Source: Anisodus tanguticus (lineage: Eukaryota > Streptophyta > Magnoliopsida > Solanales > Solanaceae). Taken from it: a stretch of 64,000 nucleotides of DNA. Below the pieces are notes generated by a model, which did not search any database, was not told the DNA's origin, and saw only the letters and a program-made list of their open reading frames with translations. The stretch lies in NCBI GenBank assembly GCA_034509755.1, contig CM067559.1, forward strand, positions 39,886,032 to 39,950,031, read 5' to 3'. Shown here piece after piece: positions 1 through 10,218 of this stretch. Position 1 is the first letter of the stretch. Every line of letters starts with the position of its first letter. A program made the translations under genes and the position numbers.

Positions 1-140
1 ATTTCAATTTTCGAAAAGAAAAATATTGTATAGACTATGCCTTGCGAAGTAGACCTGGATATTTTCATAAAATAAGTAGTATGGGCAAAAATTAAAGGTC
101 ACATATATGAAGGGGGAAAATTAAAGACTAGTGCTTTTGA
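1..140. repeat. Fragment of a dispersed repeat
   Basis: This edge of the window shares the word actatgccttgcga and a later stretch of the type caaaaattaaag..agtgcttttgaagg with 41340-41640. The two loci are diverged copies of one dispersed noncoding repeat. No coding potential is seen. The family is not identified. Confidence 0.4.
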
Positions 141-315
141 AGGAAATCTGCGCAAAAAAAAAAGATAAAACATTTGAATCTAGTCTAATCAATGTAGAAA
201 TAACTTCCAAATTTTAGTCCATGATCTAACATATTCTACAAGATTTCTGGTTTGCTAAAAAAAAAAATAGATCAAGGTCCATAAATTACAAAAGAAACTA
301 AAAAAAAAAGGTTGA

Positions 316-1448
316 AGTGATTAAAACACCCCTAAACTTGGCGTGGATTACAACTTCAATCCCCAAACTATGGCTAGTCTGCAAGACACCCCTAAGCTTG
401 GCTAAGTGGATTTTAATATACCCCTAGCTCATAAGCCCTAGAGAGTGTAGTCACTCGCGGGTCCAACTGAAATTTTCACCTGATGTGGCCTCCACGTGTA
501 TAATTTTAACGCCAAATAATAAAGAAAAATTATATCCGGGTAGATAATCAGACACGATAATTCACGTTCAATTCAATCGCCCTAATACATACTTCTTCAA
601 CCAAATTAATACATAAATAGAACTTCAATCATAACCAGATTGTGTTCTAAGATAAAAGATCAAATTAAATAACACACTAATACATAGGAAAATCTTTCAT
701 GTTCTTGACCACTTCAACTCTTGATCATATTTGTTTTTCTTCTTCAACAACCCCAAATAACTATATTAACTTGCTCCGGAAATGGTGGTTCATAACACTT
801 GAAAAACTTGTAAGAATATCGACCTCTTACCTATACAATGTGAACCAAAATTAGTGACAAACCCAGCAAATTAAATGAAAAATTGACCCATTACAAACCC
901 AGCAAATTAAATGCAAAATTGACCCAGCAAAATCAGTTCGAAACCCAGTAAATTCGATGCAAAATTGACCCACCAAATACAGCAAAAATAAAAATTACAT
1001 ACCTTGTAGTTTTAATAACCCCAAAATTTCCTTCCTGAATTGTCATCGGACCATGAAATCCTCACCACCACCGAAAATTCACAACTACAAACTTTAGTCA
1101 TCAACCCACTAAAAAGACAATTTTTTAGCAATTACATAAAAAGGTGAAGAAAATATCTTGACTTTTAAGTTGTTGAAATTTTAATGGAATAGGTTTGAAT
1201 ATAGGAGAAAGGGGCTTGATAGCCGTTGAGATAGGAAAAAGAATAAATAAAAAATAAAAAATTAACTTTTTAGCCGTTTGAGCGCTGATGTGGAGGCTCT
1301 GACTTGCCTGGTGGAGTTTGAGTACATTTGATGTGCTATGTGGCCGCTCGAGGGTGTGTATTAAAATTCATTTAGGCAAGATTAGGGATGACATAATTTG
1401 GGAATCAAAATTGCAAATTGTGTCAAGTCTAAGAGTGATTCAATCACT
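316..1448. repeat. Diverged terminal-inverted-repeat element, about 1.1 kb
   Basis: The left edge starts agtgattaaaacacccc and the right edge, read on the other strand, starts agtgattgaatcac. The two edges stay recognisably complementary for roughly 110 bp, including the pairs cccctaaacttgg and attttaatacacaccct. The interior is AT-rich and noncoding. No clear target duplication was found, so the superfamily (MULE-like or foldback) is open. Confidence 0.4.
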
Positions 1449-2304
1449 TCTCCCCAAAAAAAATATTATTTACTATACCGCTATCTCAAAAAAAAAAAGA
1501 GGCAAAAATTTCTATTGGATATTGCACTCTTGAACACAAACACATTTATTCCAAGACTCCAATCGGTTCCTTTACGTTTCCTAATGTATATTCGTTTTTG
1601 TAACTTGCACCCTATTGTATTTCCTTTAGTAATTTGCACTCTAGTCTATCCATATTTCTTGGGAAAAACATTGTTCTCACCCCTATATCTTTTTCCCAAG
1701 TAATAGGCTGCCAAACACTATTAGAAATATATATTTTTTTCACTGACATTTAGCAAGAGATTTATGTTATAAAATGTGATTTTTTCACTTCATTTTTATT
1801 GAATCGGGTCACTGGAAAAACACGTAGTGGAAAATAATTTTTCATTGAACGCTAGAAAATTTCTAATTTTTATGTATGAAAATAGTACTATTTAGATTTT
1901 TTCCACCAACATGTAGTGAGAATAGTCACTAAACATTTTAATGTGAAAAAATAGTTATTTTTTAATTGTGAAGTTTGTGTTCTTCAACATTTTTTTTAAA
2001 GAAAATGTCTCAAACATGAAATGATATCCTTATTAATTTCTTGCACTGTTCTGTGGCTATAATCTACCATAGCAAAGTATGCAATAAATTATTGTTTTAC
2101 ACATGTCTCCATAATTGGACGTTTTTTTACTTGGCTGAAGTGATGTACGGCCCTTTAACCTTGTCCAAGTCTTGAAGCATATCCCACAATATATGTAGGC
2201 ATATCTCGATATACTCAAGATTCTACTTTTTTCGATTAACTTATATGATGATTGGGTAAATGTATAAGGTGATAAAATTAGTTTAGTATTTCTTTTTTAG
2301 TTTA
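1449..2304. other. AT-rich spacer
   Basis: No gene is supported here. Short reading frames lack recognisable domains. A weak inverted pair (cacgtagtggaaaat near 1812 and ttttccaccaacatgtag near 1900) may be a degraded MITE. Confidence 0.4.
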
Positions 2305-2309
2305 TTTAC

Positions 2310-2909
2310 TGTTGAGCTAAGATAGCCTAAGATACTCTTATGTGGTGTGATATTGTCCGCTTTGGATTAAGTCCGCACGATTTTTTTAAAAGGTCTCTCA
2401 CCATTAAGAGAACCTTACACCTTATATGTAGGTTCTTTTCATTTTTACTTCTGATGTGGGACTTTGTTCGCACACACAACAATCTACCCCTCGAACTAAG
2501 TTCCACAACTCATCACCAATTATGAGCTAATTTGGAGATTAATTATGTGTCACTCACATCATTTTCCGAGTATTTGTGGCCACCAAAGTCCGCTGCTATT
2601 TTGTTGTATAAGTGTCTTCAATCTACGGGTAAAGGTATTGCACAGGCCCAATAGACGGGCAAAGACACTAAGTCGGGCCCCACGCCACACTCCGTCATCT
2701 TCATACTCGTCCCGTCAAACCATTGGCTCTGATATCAGTTGTTGGGCTAAGATAGCCCAAGACACTCTTATATGGTGTGATATTGTCGCTTTGGGCCAAA
2801 CCCCCACGGTTTTCCCAAAATGTCTCTCATCATTAAGAGAACTCTACACCTTATATGTAGGTTCTTTTTCATTTTTCACTTCCGTGAGACTTTATTCGCG
2901 CACTCAACA
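2310..2909 (-). mobile_element. Complete TRIM (small LTR retrotransposon), minus strand
   Basis: Two LTRs, 2310-2481 (172 bp) and 2740-2909 (170 bp), both run TGTTG..CAACA and enclose about 260 bp of noncoding DNA. The 5-bp duplication TTTAC sits at 2305-2309 and 2910-2914. Read on the minus strand, the right LTR is followed by TGATATCAGAGCCA, one base away from the usual initiator-methionine tRNA primer site. A purine tract CGAGGGGTAGAT lies just before the left LTR. It has no protein-coding capacity, as expected for TRIMs, which depend on other elements. The LTR does not resemble the 5S-containing Cassandra type. Confidence 0.88.
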
Positions 2910-3068
2910 TTTACATGTTTAGTTAAATCCGTAATTTTGTCACCACCTTAATTTATGATTTCACCGTTTATAAGTGATTTTGTAAGAACAAAATTCTTTG
3001 TTTTGTAATGGATAGTTACAAATCCATAAAAAAGAAAATCAATCAAAGTTTTCTTACATTGAACTATT

Positions 3069-3070
<2 letters not shown>

Positions 3071-3118
<48 letters not shown>
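3071..3118. repeat. (TA)n microsatellite
   Basis: About 24 uninterrupted TA units. Confidence 0.95.
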
Positions 3119-3119
<1 letters not shown>

Positions 3120-3502
3120 TATTTGATCAAAATTTTAATATTTTTTTCTTAATATCTTTTGTAATCTCCGCATTTTCCTAAATAACAACTTTTAGTTTTT
3201 TCTAGTGTATTTATGTCATTTGTCCTTTTTATGTAAAAATATAAAAATACCATTACATCTATACTTTCTTGTAAATAACTTTAAGAAAAATTCAATCATT
3301 TTAATAGAAAAAGGGTTTATCGACATCTTTTTACTAAACACGCTAACGACTTATTATCTCTTTTACCATTCTTCTATTCAAATATATAACTGTTTATATT
3401 TATAAAATCAGCTTCAATGCCTAAATAGTAACATGTGATTCTTATCCACTACTTTTGATCAGCTAACCTAAATAGACTCTTACTCTTTATATCTAGACAT
3501 AA
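3119..3502. other. AT-rich spacer
   Basis: Nothing recognisable. The last five bases before the next element (3503-3507, AAATA) are its target duplication. Confidence 0.5.
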
Positions 3503-3930
3503 AAATATGTTGGGAGTTTTTGCTCTATGGTACTTTATAAAGCAGTACGGGTAGTATATAACTATTACAAGTATTCGAAAGGATAAACAAAGATTCAATA
3601 GTTCAACTAGTAATCTGAAAATTACAAGATAACCACAAAGCGAAATTACAATTTTGTTGAAAACGAAAAATGGAAAGCGGTTTATCTTTGAGTCGAGTGT
3701 AGCACTCGTCCTTAAGACAATATTGCCCCGTATGTATCCTTTATACGTCCTGGACAATTTGTCTCCCAAGATAAAACAGCAATGGAACCCTTGAGCAAAG
3801 GAAACTCAAGAGCTACCGTGAAGAATATTGAGTAACGAAATGATGCTTGGAAGTTGTAGGAAGAAGATTTTTTTTCTGGTTGTGTATTTTCGTGCATATC
3901 AAGTGTGCTCAACAATGGTGTAAGGGGGTG

Positions 3931-3938
3931 TTTATATA
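3931..3938 (-). promoter_or_regulatory. Candidate LTR promoter TATA box
   Basis: Minus-strand TATATAAA lies after the U3 repeat block and before the presumed R/U5. The same box occurs at the matching place in LTR-B and in the solo LTR (20593-20600, plus strand). Confidence 0.6.
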
Positions 3939-3972
3939 GGTGAAGGAGGGGCTGAAAACTCGCTGAAAAGCG

Positions 3973-4007
3973 CCTCCATAATAGCCAAATAATGGCCATT
4001 ATGGAGG
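3973..4007. repeat. Imperfect palindrome in U3
   Basis: A 35-bp near-palindrome with outer arms cctccata/tatggagg. A second stem follows at 4070-4078/4086-4094 (attcagcca/tggctgaat). Both recur in LTR-B and the solo LTR, and a variant occurs near 48130 in the other long-LTR copy. Confidence 0.7.
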
Positions 4008-4139
4008 TAGTAAAGTCACCAACATAAATGGGAGAAAGACCAACTGTTTTGGCCATTATAGGAGGAGTAATTCAGCCAAAATAAATGGCTGAATTGAGTG
4101 CTTGGCATTTCGTTTTTGACCGTCGAAATTCGATTTTCG

Positions 4140-4290
4140 GAAACTTCGGGGACCAAACCGTACATCTTGAAACTTCGGGGACCAAAGCGTACATCTTGAA
4201 ACTTCGGGACCAAACAAGTACATCCGAAAGAATTCGGTTCAAAGTGTACGTCCGAAACTTCGGGATCAAAGCGTACTTCGGCAAAGTTTT
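4140..4290 (-). repeat. About 29-bp degenerate tandem repeats in U3
   Basis: About five units share the core aaacttcggg.accaaa followed by gtac. The same array is in LTR-B and LTR-C. Later units diverge in length and sequence. Confidence 0.7.
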
Positions 4291-4363
4291 CGGCCCAAAA
4301 AGATAATATCGAAGGCCCACGCCCCCACGTGACCCCACCCACGGCCCACGGCCACGGACCCAC

Positions 4364-4405
4364 GACCCGTGACCCGTGACCCGTGACCCGTGACCCGTGA
4401 CCCGA
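4364..4405. repeat. GACCCGT minisatellite, LTR-A
   Basis: Five exact 7-bp GACCCGT units and one variant GACCCGA. The GC content is far above the surroundings. LTR-B carries 13 units at the matching position. Confidence 0.9.
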
Positions 4406-7400
4406 GAACCCGGAACCCGGAACCGAACCGGACGGGCGGGCGGCGGCGGCGCGCGTGTGGTCTTTCCTCGAACCGAAGCACATCTAGGTCCTCCCTCCTT
4501 TAAACACATGGGATACCCCTTGGGGTCCCAAACCCCAAACCAATTTCGAGTCTTATATACACAACAATTCTTTCTTCCTCTACCGATGTGGGAGAATTAC
4601 ACACAATACCACACTTTCCATGCTTCAAGCACCTTACTTCGTGAACCAATATCTCTTTCATTTCTCAATGAAATTTGATGATTCTTGGCCCTACGGTTAT
4701 CTACGTACTTAGTAGATCATGCATGTGTGAAGAACCGGATTCTCCAACATACGTTACACTAGTGTTTAAGCCGTTAAAGTTGGTCGGTCGCAACTCCCGC
4801 CAAAGGCAAATTTCCAACAATCCCCTCTTGAAAGAGATTTTGGCGCACTCACATGGTGTCTTTTTCATTTCCAGCAATATTTCAGCGGACCGATGTTGCA
4901 TAAGGAGAGGTAGCCTCGGCTTTGAACCTTCCATAGTTGAATACCATCGGACTTACTTACCGCGCGGTGAACGTGATGTCTTGAACCGTCGGTGTTTAGT
5001 GTAAGCCAAGACAACGGTACCAACACAACAAATTCCCTTACTCTCTTCTTCGTAATGTTTTGTCCGTTTTGGCCATGGACAACGTCTTGGATTCTTAAGT
5101 GCGTTCAATTTGAGGCGGCCCGTCCTCGTACTTAAATAGGTGGTCTCCTACAAGGTATCCCGCTATACCCCACTTCACAAGTGTTAGGAACCATTAAAAG
5201 TTTCCCAAAGACCTAACCTCAATTGTTGAGGATCATTACGAGTTTTGAAAACTTAACCTTTACCCATACCTGCAGATAGCACTTAACGTCTATCGCGGAA
5301 CGGCTTTGGATTTGGTGTTTCTTTTCGAAATCACTATCCGAAGTGCTCATGCTTCGACCGAAGCGATCAACCGAACCTTTACAACTTAGTTTTCCCATTG
5401 AACCAAATTACCGGGATCTCCGGGTTCGTAAGGTTGGGTTTCCACCGTATTGGTCCGTATATTTTGGGTTTTAAGCCCATTCCCCTAGACAGGCAGAACA
5501 CTTGATCTCCGGGTAGTCCCTTAGTTAGTAAATAAGGAAGTGACACCCGTGATGATCAATCGCCATACGGTCTTATGTCTCCGACGGATCGTGACAGATA
5601 TGTCCGTACGCCGTCATCCGTGTCCTTCCTAAAGCCGATCGGCTAGCCACAAAGTGTATAATCGCTCGAAGGCATGGGTTTCTCCCAATAAGGGACGTCC
5701 TCTAATGAGTCGAAGTTACTCAACTTCTTTCATGCTTTGTATAAAGCGATAAACTCCGATACCATCATGAATCGGTCGATGCAAGTTTGCTTAGAGGATT
5801 TTCCAAGAACCACCATACACATTTACTTGTGGCTTTGGTGTTCTTCGATCCGATGTCCAGTTTGCATCTTGTGTTCTCTCGAACCGCTGGACATCCAGAA
5901 TACTATAATCCGTAGATAAGCGAATAATTCGATATCGTCATATCCGACTTAACGCCTTCTATTGATCATGTATTAAGATCATCGGTGAACCTTAGTTCAA
6001 CCGATCTGTTTGTTGGACGATACCTGGTCGGTTATAGTGTGTACAATACATTGAACTACACGTGACCGAGCATATCGCTCCTTGTCTATGGGTGCACCAT
6101 GATTCCAATCAGTTCTATGATTCATATCTATTGGTGGCTTCAACGAGACTGTCAACTATCGACCAGTCCGTTAGATGTCTTAGAAATCCAATTCCTAAGA
6201 TGTCATCTGTGATACTCATATCTTTCATATCGAGACTTTGTTTCAATATGATTTTCACTCTAAGACCGTTGGTTTTCCAACCGTGCTTTCTAACTTCGAG
6301 CCAATGTTTCGTGGTCGATTCATTGTTTTGTTTTATCCGAGACTTTCATGACTAAAATGTAAACATTTCGGGGACCAAAATGAAAGTTCGGGGAAGAAGC
6401 CCAACAGTTCGGCAAACCAACTCGATTCTCTTCTTCCAACTCTCCGGTTGGGAAGGTACATTTCAACACCCATGCCATGTAAGATTACAATGGCCCTGGA
6501 TGTGAAGCTACTCACATGGGAGCACTTTTTACAACCCAAAAGTTCTTTTCCAGGAGGAAGATTAACTATTACACACGTATGGTTCTATATATGGAATCTA
6601 TTTCTCCCTTTAGCTTCTTTCCAAAGCAGCGCTTTTGGAGATAACAATTATTTGTTAATTGTCCATGGTTCGTTCTCAACCATACAAGCTAGAAGGACTG
6701 GAACAAGTCTTTGTCCCCTCTTTGCTCCGTCTTGGTTCAACATCTAGAATCCCTGAGTTCTGCAGATCTGGAATATTAAGTTCCGGATAGACAGCAACTT
6801 TCGAGTCATGAAGATACGGAACGTCTAGTTCCGGACAGTCAGGCCCTCGCGGGTTCTTGTTAACCTTGAGCAATTACTCCTTTTTCCTATTTCAAGGAAA
6901 GTTATCTTCAATGAATTCAGCATTCTTTGATGCCAAGAGGCGATCAACACTACTGTTATTTGCAGATCCAGTGGATATGCAATCTACAGTCTTAGGTCGA
7001 ACTTGACCTGTTTCGGTAGCCCATCTTTTACCAAGCTACCCCTCATAATTTGGGCGTACACCTTCGCGCTTGGCTAACACCGTTAGACTGAGGTGAGAAA
7101 TGAACATTCGTTTAATGAACGATGCTTCACATTCTCCCCCTCTATCACTACGAATTTCTCAATCCGTAGGCTTAGTTGATTTTCAACTTCTTGCTTTGTA
7201 GGCTTCAACAACTTCATCTTTGCTTTTCAACAAACAAAGGATTCCATACGTTGTACCATCATCAATGAAGATCACAACGTACTTGTCTCCCCCCTCTATT
7301 TTGTATAAACTTCAAATCACCCAATTAGGTGTGACTAAGTTCTAGAGGAGCGGTGCTTCTTTCGCTATTCCCTTGACGGAATTTGGAAAGGTGATTTTGC

Positions 7401-7931
7401 CTCTTCATCTACCTCACATTTATTTAGAGGGTTTATGTCGACAGAAGGCAACAATCTCAACATCGTTAGCTTTTGAATGACTTGCTATTTAACGTGTCTT
7501 AATCTATGATGGCATAGATGCACGGATTACAAATATATCATTCATTTGGCTACAAACGTACTGTACCATTCTTAGTTATTACAGACCTATTGGACTAGTC
7601 TCAAACTAGCTTGACCAACAGCGTCCCTTAAACCAAGTTAGGAATATGTATCACCTCATCTTAGAGTGATCACAATCCATGAAGTCCTATTGAGGACAAC
7701 CTTTCCAACCCCTTCTACTTTAGAGGTGGCGTTGCTTCACATGAACAACCTCTTGCCCGTGGTTAGGGCATAACCGGATCATATGTGATCTAGATACTCT
7801 GGCCCACTCTAGTTTCTTTGGCAGACTGAGTGTCCAATTTCTTTACTGCCTTTATTTAGGCCTTCAGATCATTTAGGACCTGGAAACTCTGGCCCACCTT
7901 ACTAGGTGTCCATTACTTTTCCTATGAAATG

Positions 7932-8136
7932 AATTTTGGCCCCACTCCAGTCGCCCGGAGGCTTTATATGACTAAGTGTCCAATATCATCATATCAAAGG
8001 AATTTTGGCCCACTCCAGTCACCCGGAGGCTTTGTATGACTGAGTGTCCAATATCATCCTATCAAAGGAATTTTGGCCCACTCTAGTCGCCCGGAGGCTT
8101 TGTATGACTGAGTGTCCAATATCATCCTATGAAGGA
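7932..8136 (-). repeat. Three 68-bp tandem repeats in the gag-side region
   Basis: Units begin aattttggcc at 7932, 8001 and 8069 and contain agtc.cccggaggcttt and actgagtgtccaatatcat. Degenerate units extend left to about 7798. The related copy at 46700-46760 has a single clean unit, so the array expanded in this lineage. The period is not a multiple of three, so it does not repeat a peptide in one frame. Confidence 0.8.
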
Positions 8137-8536
8137 TCTTCTGTCAAATAATATGACAGGCTCAACGTCATTAACTTTTAGACTTCTTCCGTTATGATTG
8201 GTGCCCAGATAATTCTTGGCGCTTACTTAAGAGTGGTAACAGTTTTCGCACAGTCAGTGGATCTTACTCCCTCGTATGTGCGAACATACTTTACACACTT
8301 TAGTAATTACACTTAAAAGAACGGATCTTCTTAAGTCGTTTACAAAATCCAATCTTTAAACGGAAAAGAAGATGAGATTAAACTTCTGATTTGTTAAAGC
8401 ATAAGGAATATAAATTATTTTCATATTCCTCCTTACTTTAATCCATTTTTAATCAGACATAATTTAATCTTTATTCTTGACAAGTAAGAAAAATACTTAT
8501 CATTTAATCCTTATTCTTGACAAGTAAGAAAAATAC

Positions 8537-8833
8537 TTATTCCAATTTCGGATTCTGGCTCACTTCAGTCACTTCATCAGACTGAGTGTCCATTTCCTTC
8601 TCACCATTATTCGGATCCTTTGTCTGGGACAGATATAGGCCTTCTGCTACAAGATAGAATAACATCTTCACTCTTCTCCTCTTGTCCCAGTTGACATCCT
8701 CAGGCTCTCGTGAGCGCTTGTTCCCACCAGTCTTGGTAGCGGTGACACCATGAACACGTTCATCATCATCACTCTCTTCTACCAAAATACCATTGCCATA
8801 TCCAGATTTGGTCACACAACTTTTGACCGACAT
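8537..8833 (-). CDS. Copia gag N-terminal fragment, 98 aa
   Basis: The start is chosen at MSVKSC because the same start and spacing to the LTR occur at 47534 in the second copy. A segment near residues 50-70 (KRRRVKMLFYLVAEGLYL) fits the N-terminal gag region of Copia elements, whose usual form is W.xKMLFYL. Residues 39-54 have two basic clusters (KR and KRRR) separated by about ten residues, similar to a bipartite nuclear localisation signal. The frame stops at residue 98, far short of a full gag, and no zinc knuckle is present. In a live element gag would form the particle; here it is a remnant. Confidence 0.55.
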   Translation of the reverse strand: MSVKSCVTKSGYGNGILVEESDDDERVHGVTATKTGGNKRSREPEDVNWDKRRRVKMLFYLVAEGLYLSQTKDPNNGEKEMDTQSDEVTEVSQNPKLE

Positions 8834-8877
8834 CTTTCGAACACTAATAGTAATACTATACAAATATTGTCTTAAGT

Positions 8878-10218
8878 TGTTGGGAGTTTTTGCTCTAAGG
8901 TACTTTATAAAGCAGTACGGGTAGTATATAACTATTACAAGTATTCGAAAGGATAAACAAAGATTCAATAGTTCAACTAGTAATCTGAAAATTACAAGAT
9001 AACCACAAAACTGAAATTACAATTTTGTTGAAAACGAAAAATGGAAACTGGTTTATGCTGAGTCGAGTGTAGCACTCTGTCCTTAAGACAATATTGCCCC
9101 GTATGTATCCTTTATACGTCCTGGACAATTTGTCTCCCAAGATAAAACAAAGAATGGAACCCTTGAGCAAAGGAAACTCAAGAGCTACCGTGAAGAATAT
9201 TGAGTAACGAAATGATGCTTGGAAGTTGTAGGAAGAAGATTTTTTTTCTGGTTGTGTATTTTCGTGCATATCAAGTGTGCTCAACAATGGTGTAAGGGGG
9301 TGTTTATATAGGTGAAGGAGGGGCTGAAAAGCTGCACGAAAAATCGCCTCCATAATAGCCAAATAATGGCCATTATGGAGGTAGTAAAGTCACCAACATA
9401 AATGGGAGAAAGACCAACTGTTTTGGCCATTATAGGAGGAGTAATTCAGCCAAAATAAATGGTGAATTGAGTGCTTGGCATTTCGTTTTTGACCGTCGAA
9501 ATTCGATTTTCTCGGAAACTTCGGGGACCAAACCGTACATCTTGAAACTTCGGGGACCAAACTGTACATCTTGAAACTTCGGGACCAAACAGTACATCCG
9601 AAAGAATTCTCGGTTCAAAGTGTACGTACGAAACTTCGGGATCAAACCGTACTTCGGCAAAGTTTTCTGGCCCAAAAAGATAATATCAGAAGGCCCACAG
9701 CCCACAGCCCACGACCCGTGACCCGTGACCCGTGACCCGTGACCCGTGACCCGTGACCCGTGACCCGTGACCCGTGACCCGTGACCCGTGACCCATGACC
9801 CGTGAACCCGAGAACCCGGAACCGGACCGGACGGGCGGGCGGCGGCGGCGCGCGTGTGGTCTTTCCTCGAACCGAAGCACATCTAGGTCCTCCCTCCTTT
9901 AAACACATGGGATACCCCTTGGGGTCCCAAACCCCAAACCAATTTCGAGTCTTATATACACAACAATTCTTTCTTCCTCTACCGATGTGGGAGAATTACA
10001 CACAATACCACACTTTCCATGCTTCAAACACCTTACTTCGTGAACCAATATCTCTTTCATTTCTCAATGAAATTTGATGATTCTTGGCCCTACGGTTATC
10101 TACGTACTTAGTAGATCATGCATGTGTGAAGAACCGGATTCTCCAACATACGTTACACTAGTGTTTAAGCCGTTAAAGTTGGTCGGTCGCAACTCCCGCC
10201 AAAGGCAAATTTCCAACA
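8878..10218 (-). repeat. LTR-B (shared middle LTR)
   Basis: A 1341-bp LTR that matches LTR-A along its length, with the same termini and internal landmarks. It serves as 5' LTR for internal A and 3' LTR for internal B. Its 7-bp minisatellite is longer than that of LTR-A. Confidence 0.85.
9713..9803. repeat. GACCCGT minisatellite, LTR-B, 13 units
   Basis: Thirteen 7-bp units in 91 bp, all GACCCGT except one GACCCAT. Translated frames here yield a spurious repeated peptide. Confidence 0.92.

Larger units (their letters stand above)
3508..4819 (-). repeat. LTR-A (3' LTR in element sense)
   Basis: A 1312-bp LTR with ends TGTTGG/CCAACA. In element sense it begins TGTTGGAAATTTGCC and contains, in order, a unique block, a GACCCGT minisatellite, roughly 29-bp repeats with the core acttcgggaccaaa, palindromes, a TATA box and an R/U5 part ending CTCCCAACA. 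The purine tract next to it identifies this as the 3' LTR. Confidence 0.85.
4820..8877 (-). pseudogene. Copia internal region A (broken gag-pol)
   Basis: Minus-strand translation gives scattered Copia pieces and no continuous frame. Near 8537-8833 is a gag N-terminus. Near 7130-7300 lies an integrase piece (match to 12487-12678 in internal B). Near 6730-6850 is the integrase/RT linker, with EPRRSK. Near 5700-5860 lies an RNase H piece resembling the family's STMESEFIAL region. Most of the RT palm, including a YVDD box, is missing. About 120 bp of integrase present in the copy at 43810-48502 (near 45770-45885) is deleted here. The region could not have encoded a working enzyme set. Confidence 0.7.

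Noticed and set aside
2310..2909. Cassandra-type TRIM
   Set aside because: The LTR has no 5S rRNA-like box and a different start.
4016..4509. Frames encoding repeated GHGSRVT peptides (also at 9430-9908)
   Set aside because: They are translations of the GACCCGT minisatellite inside LTRs, occur in several overlapping frames and change with unit number.
8840..8877. tRNA primer site of the long-LTR Copia element
   Set aside because: The bases after the LTR (acttaagacaatattt in element sense) fit no tRNA 3' end that I can recall. A half-tRNA primer cannot be judged by eye.
9713..9803. CRISPR-like regular repeat
   Set aside because: 7-bp units with no spacers in plant nuclear DNA. It is a simple minisatellite.
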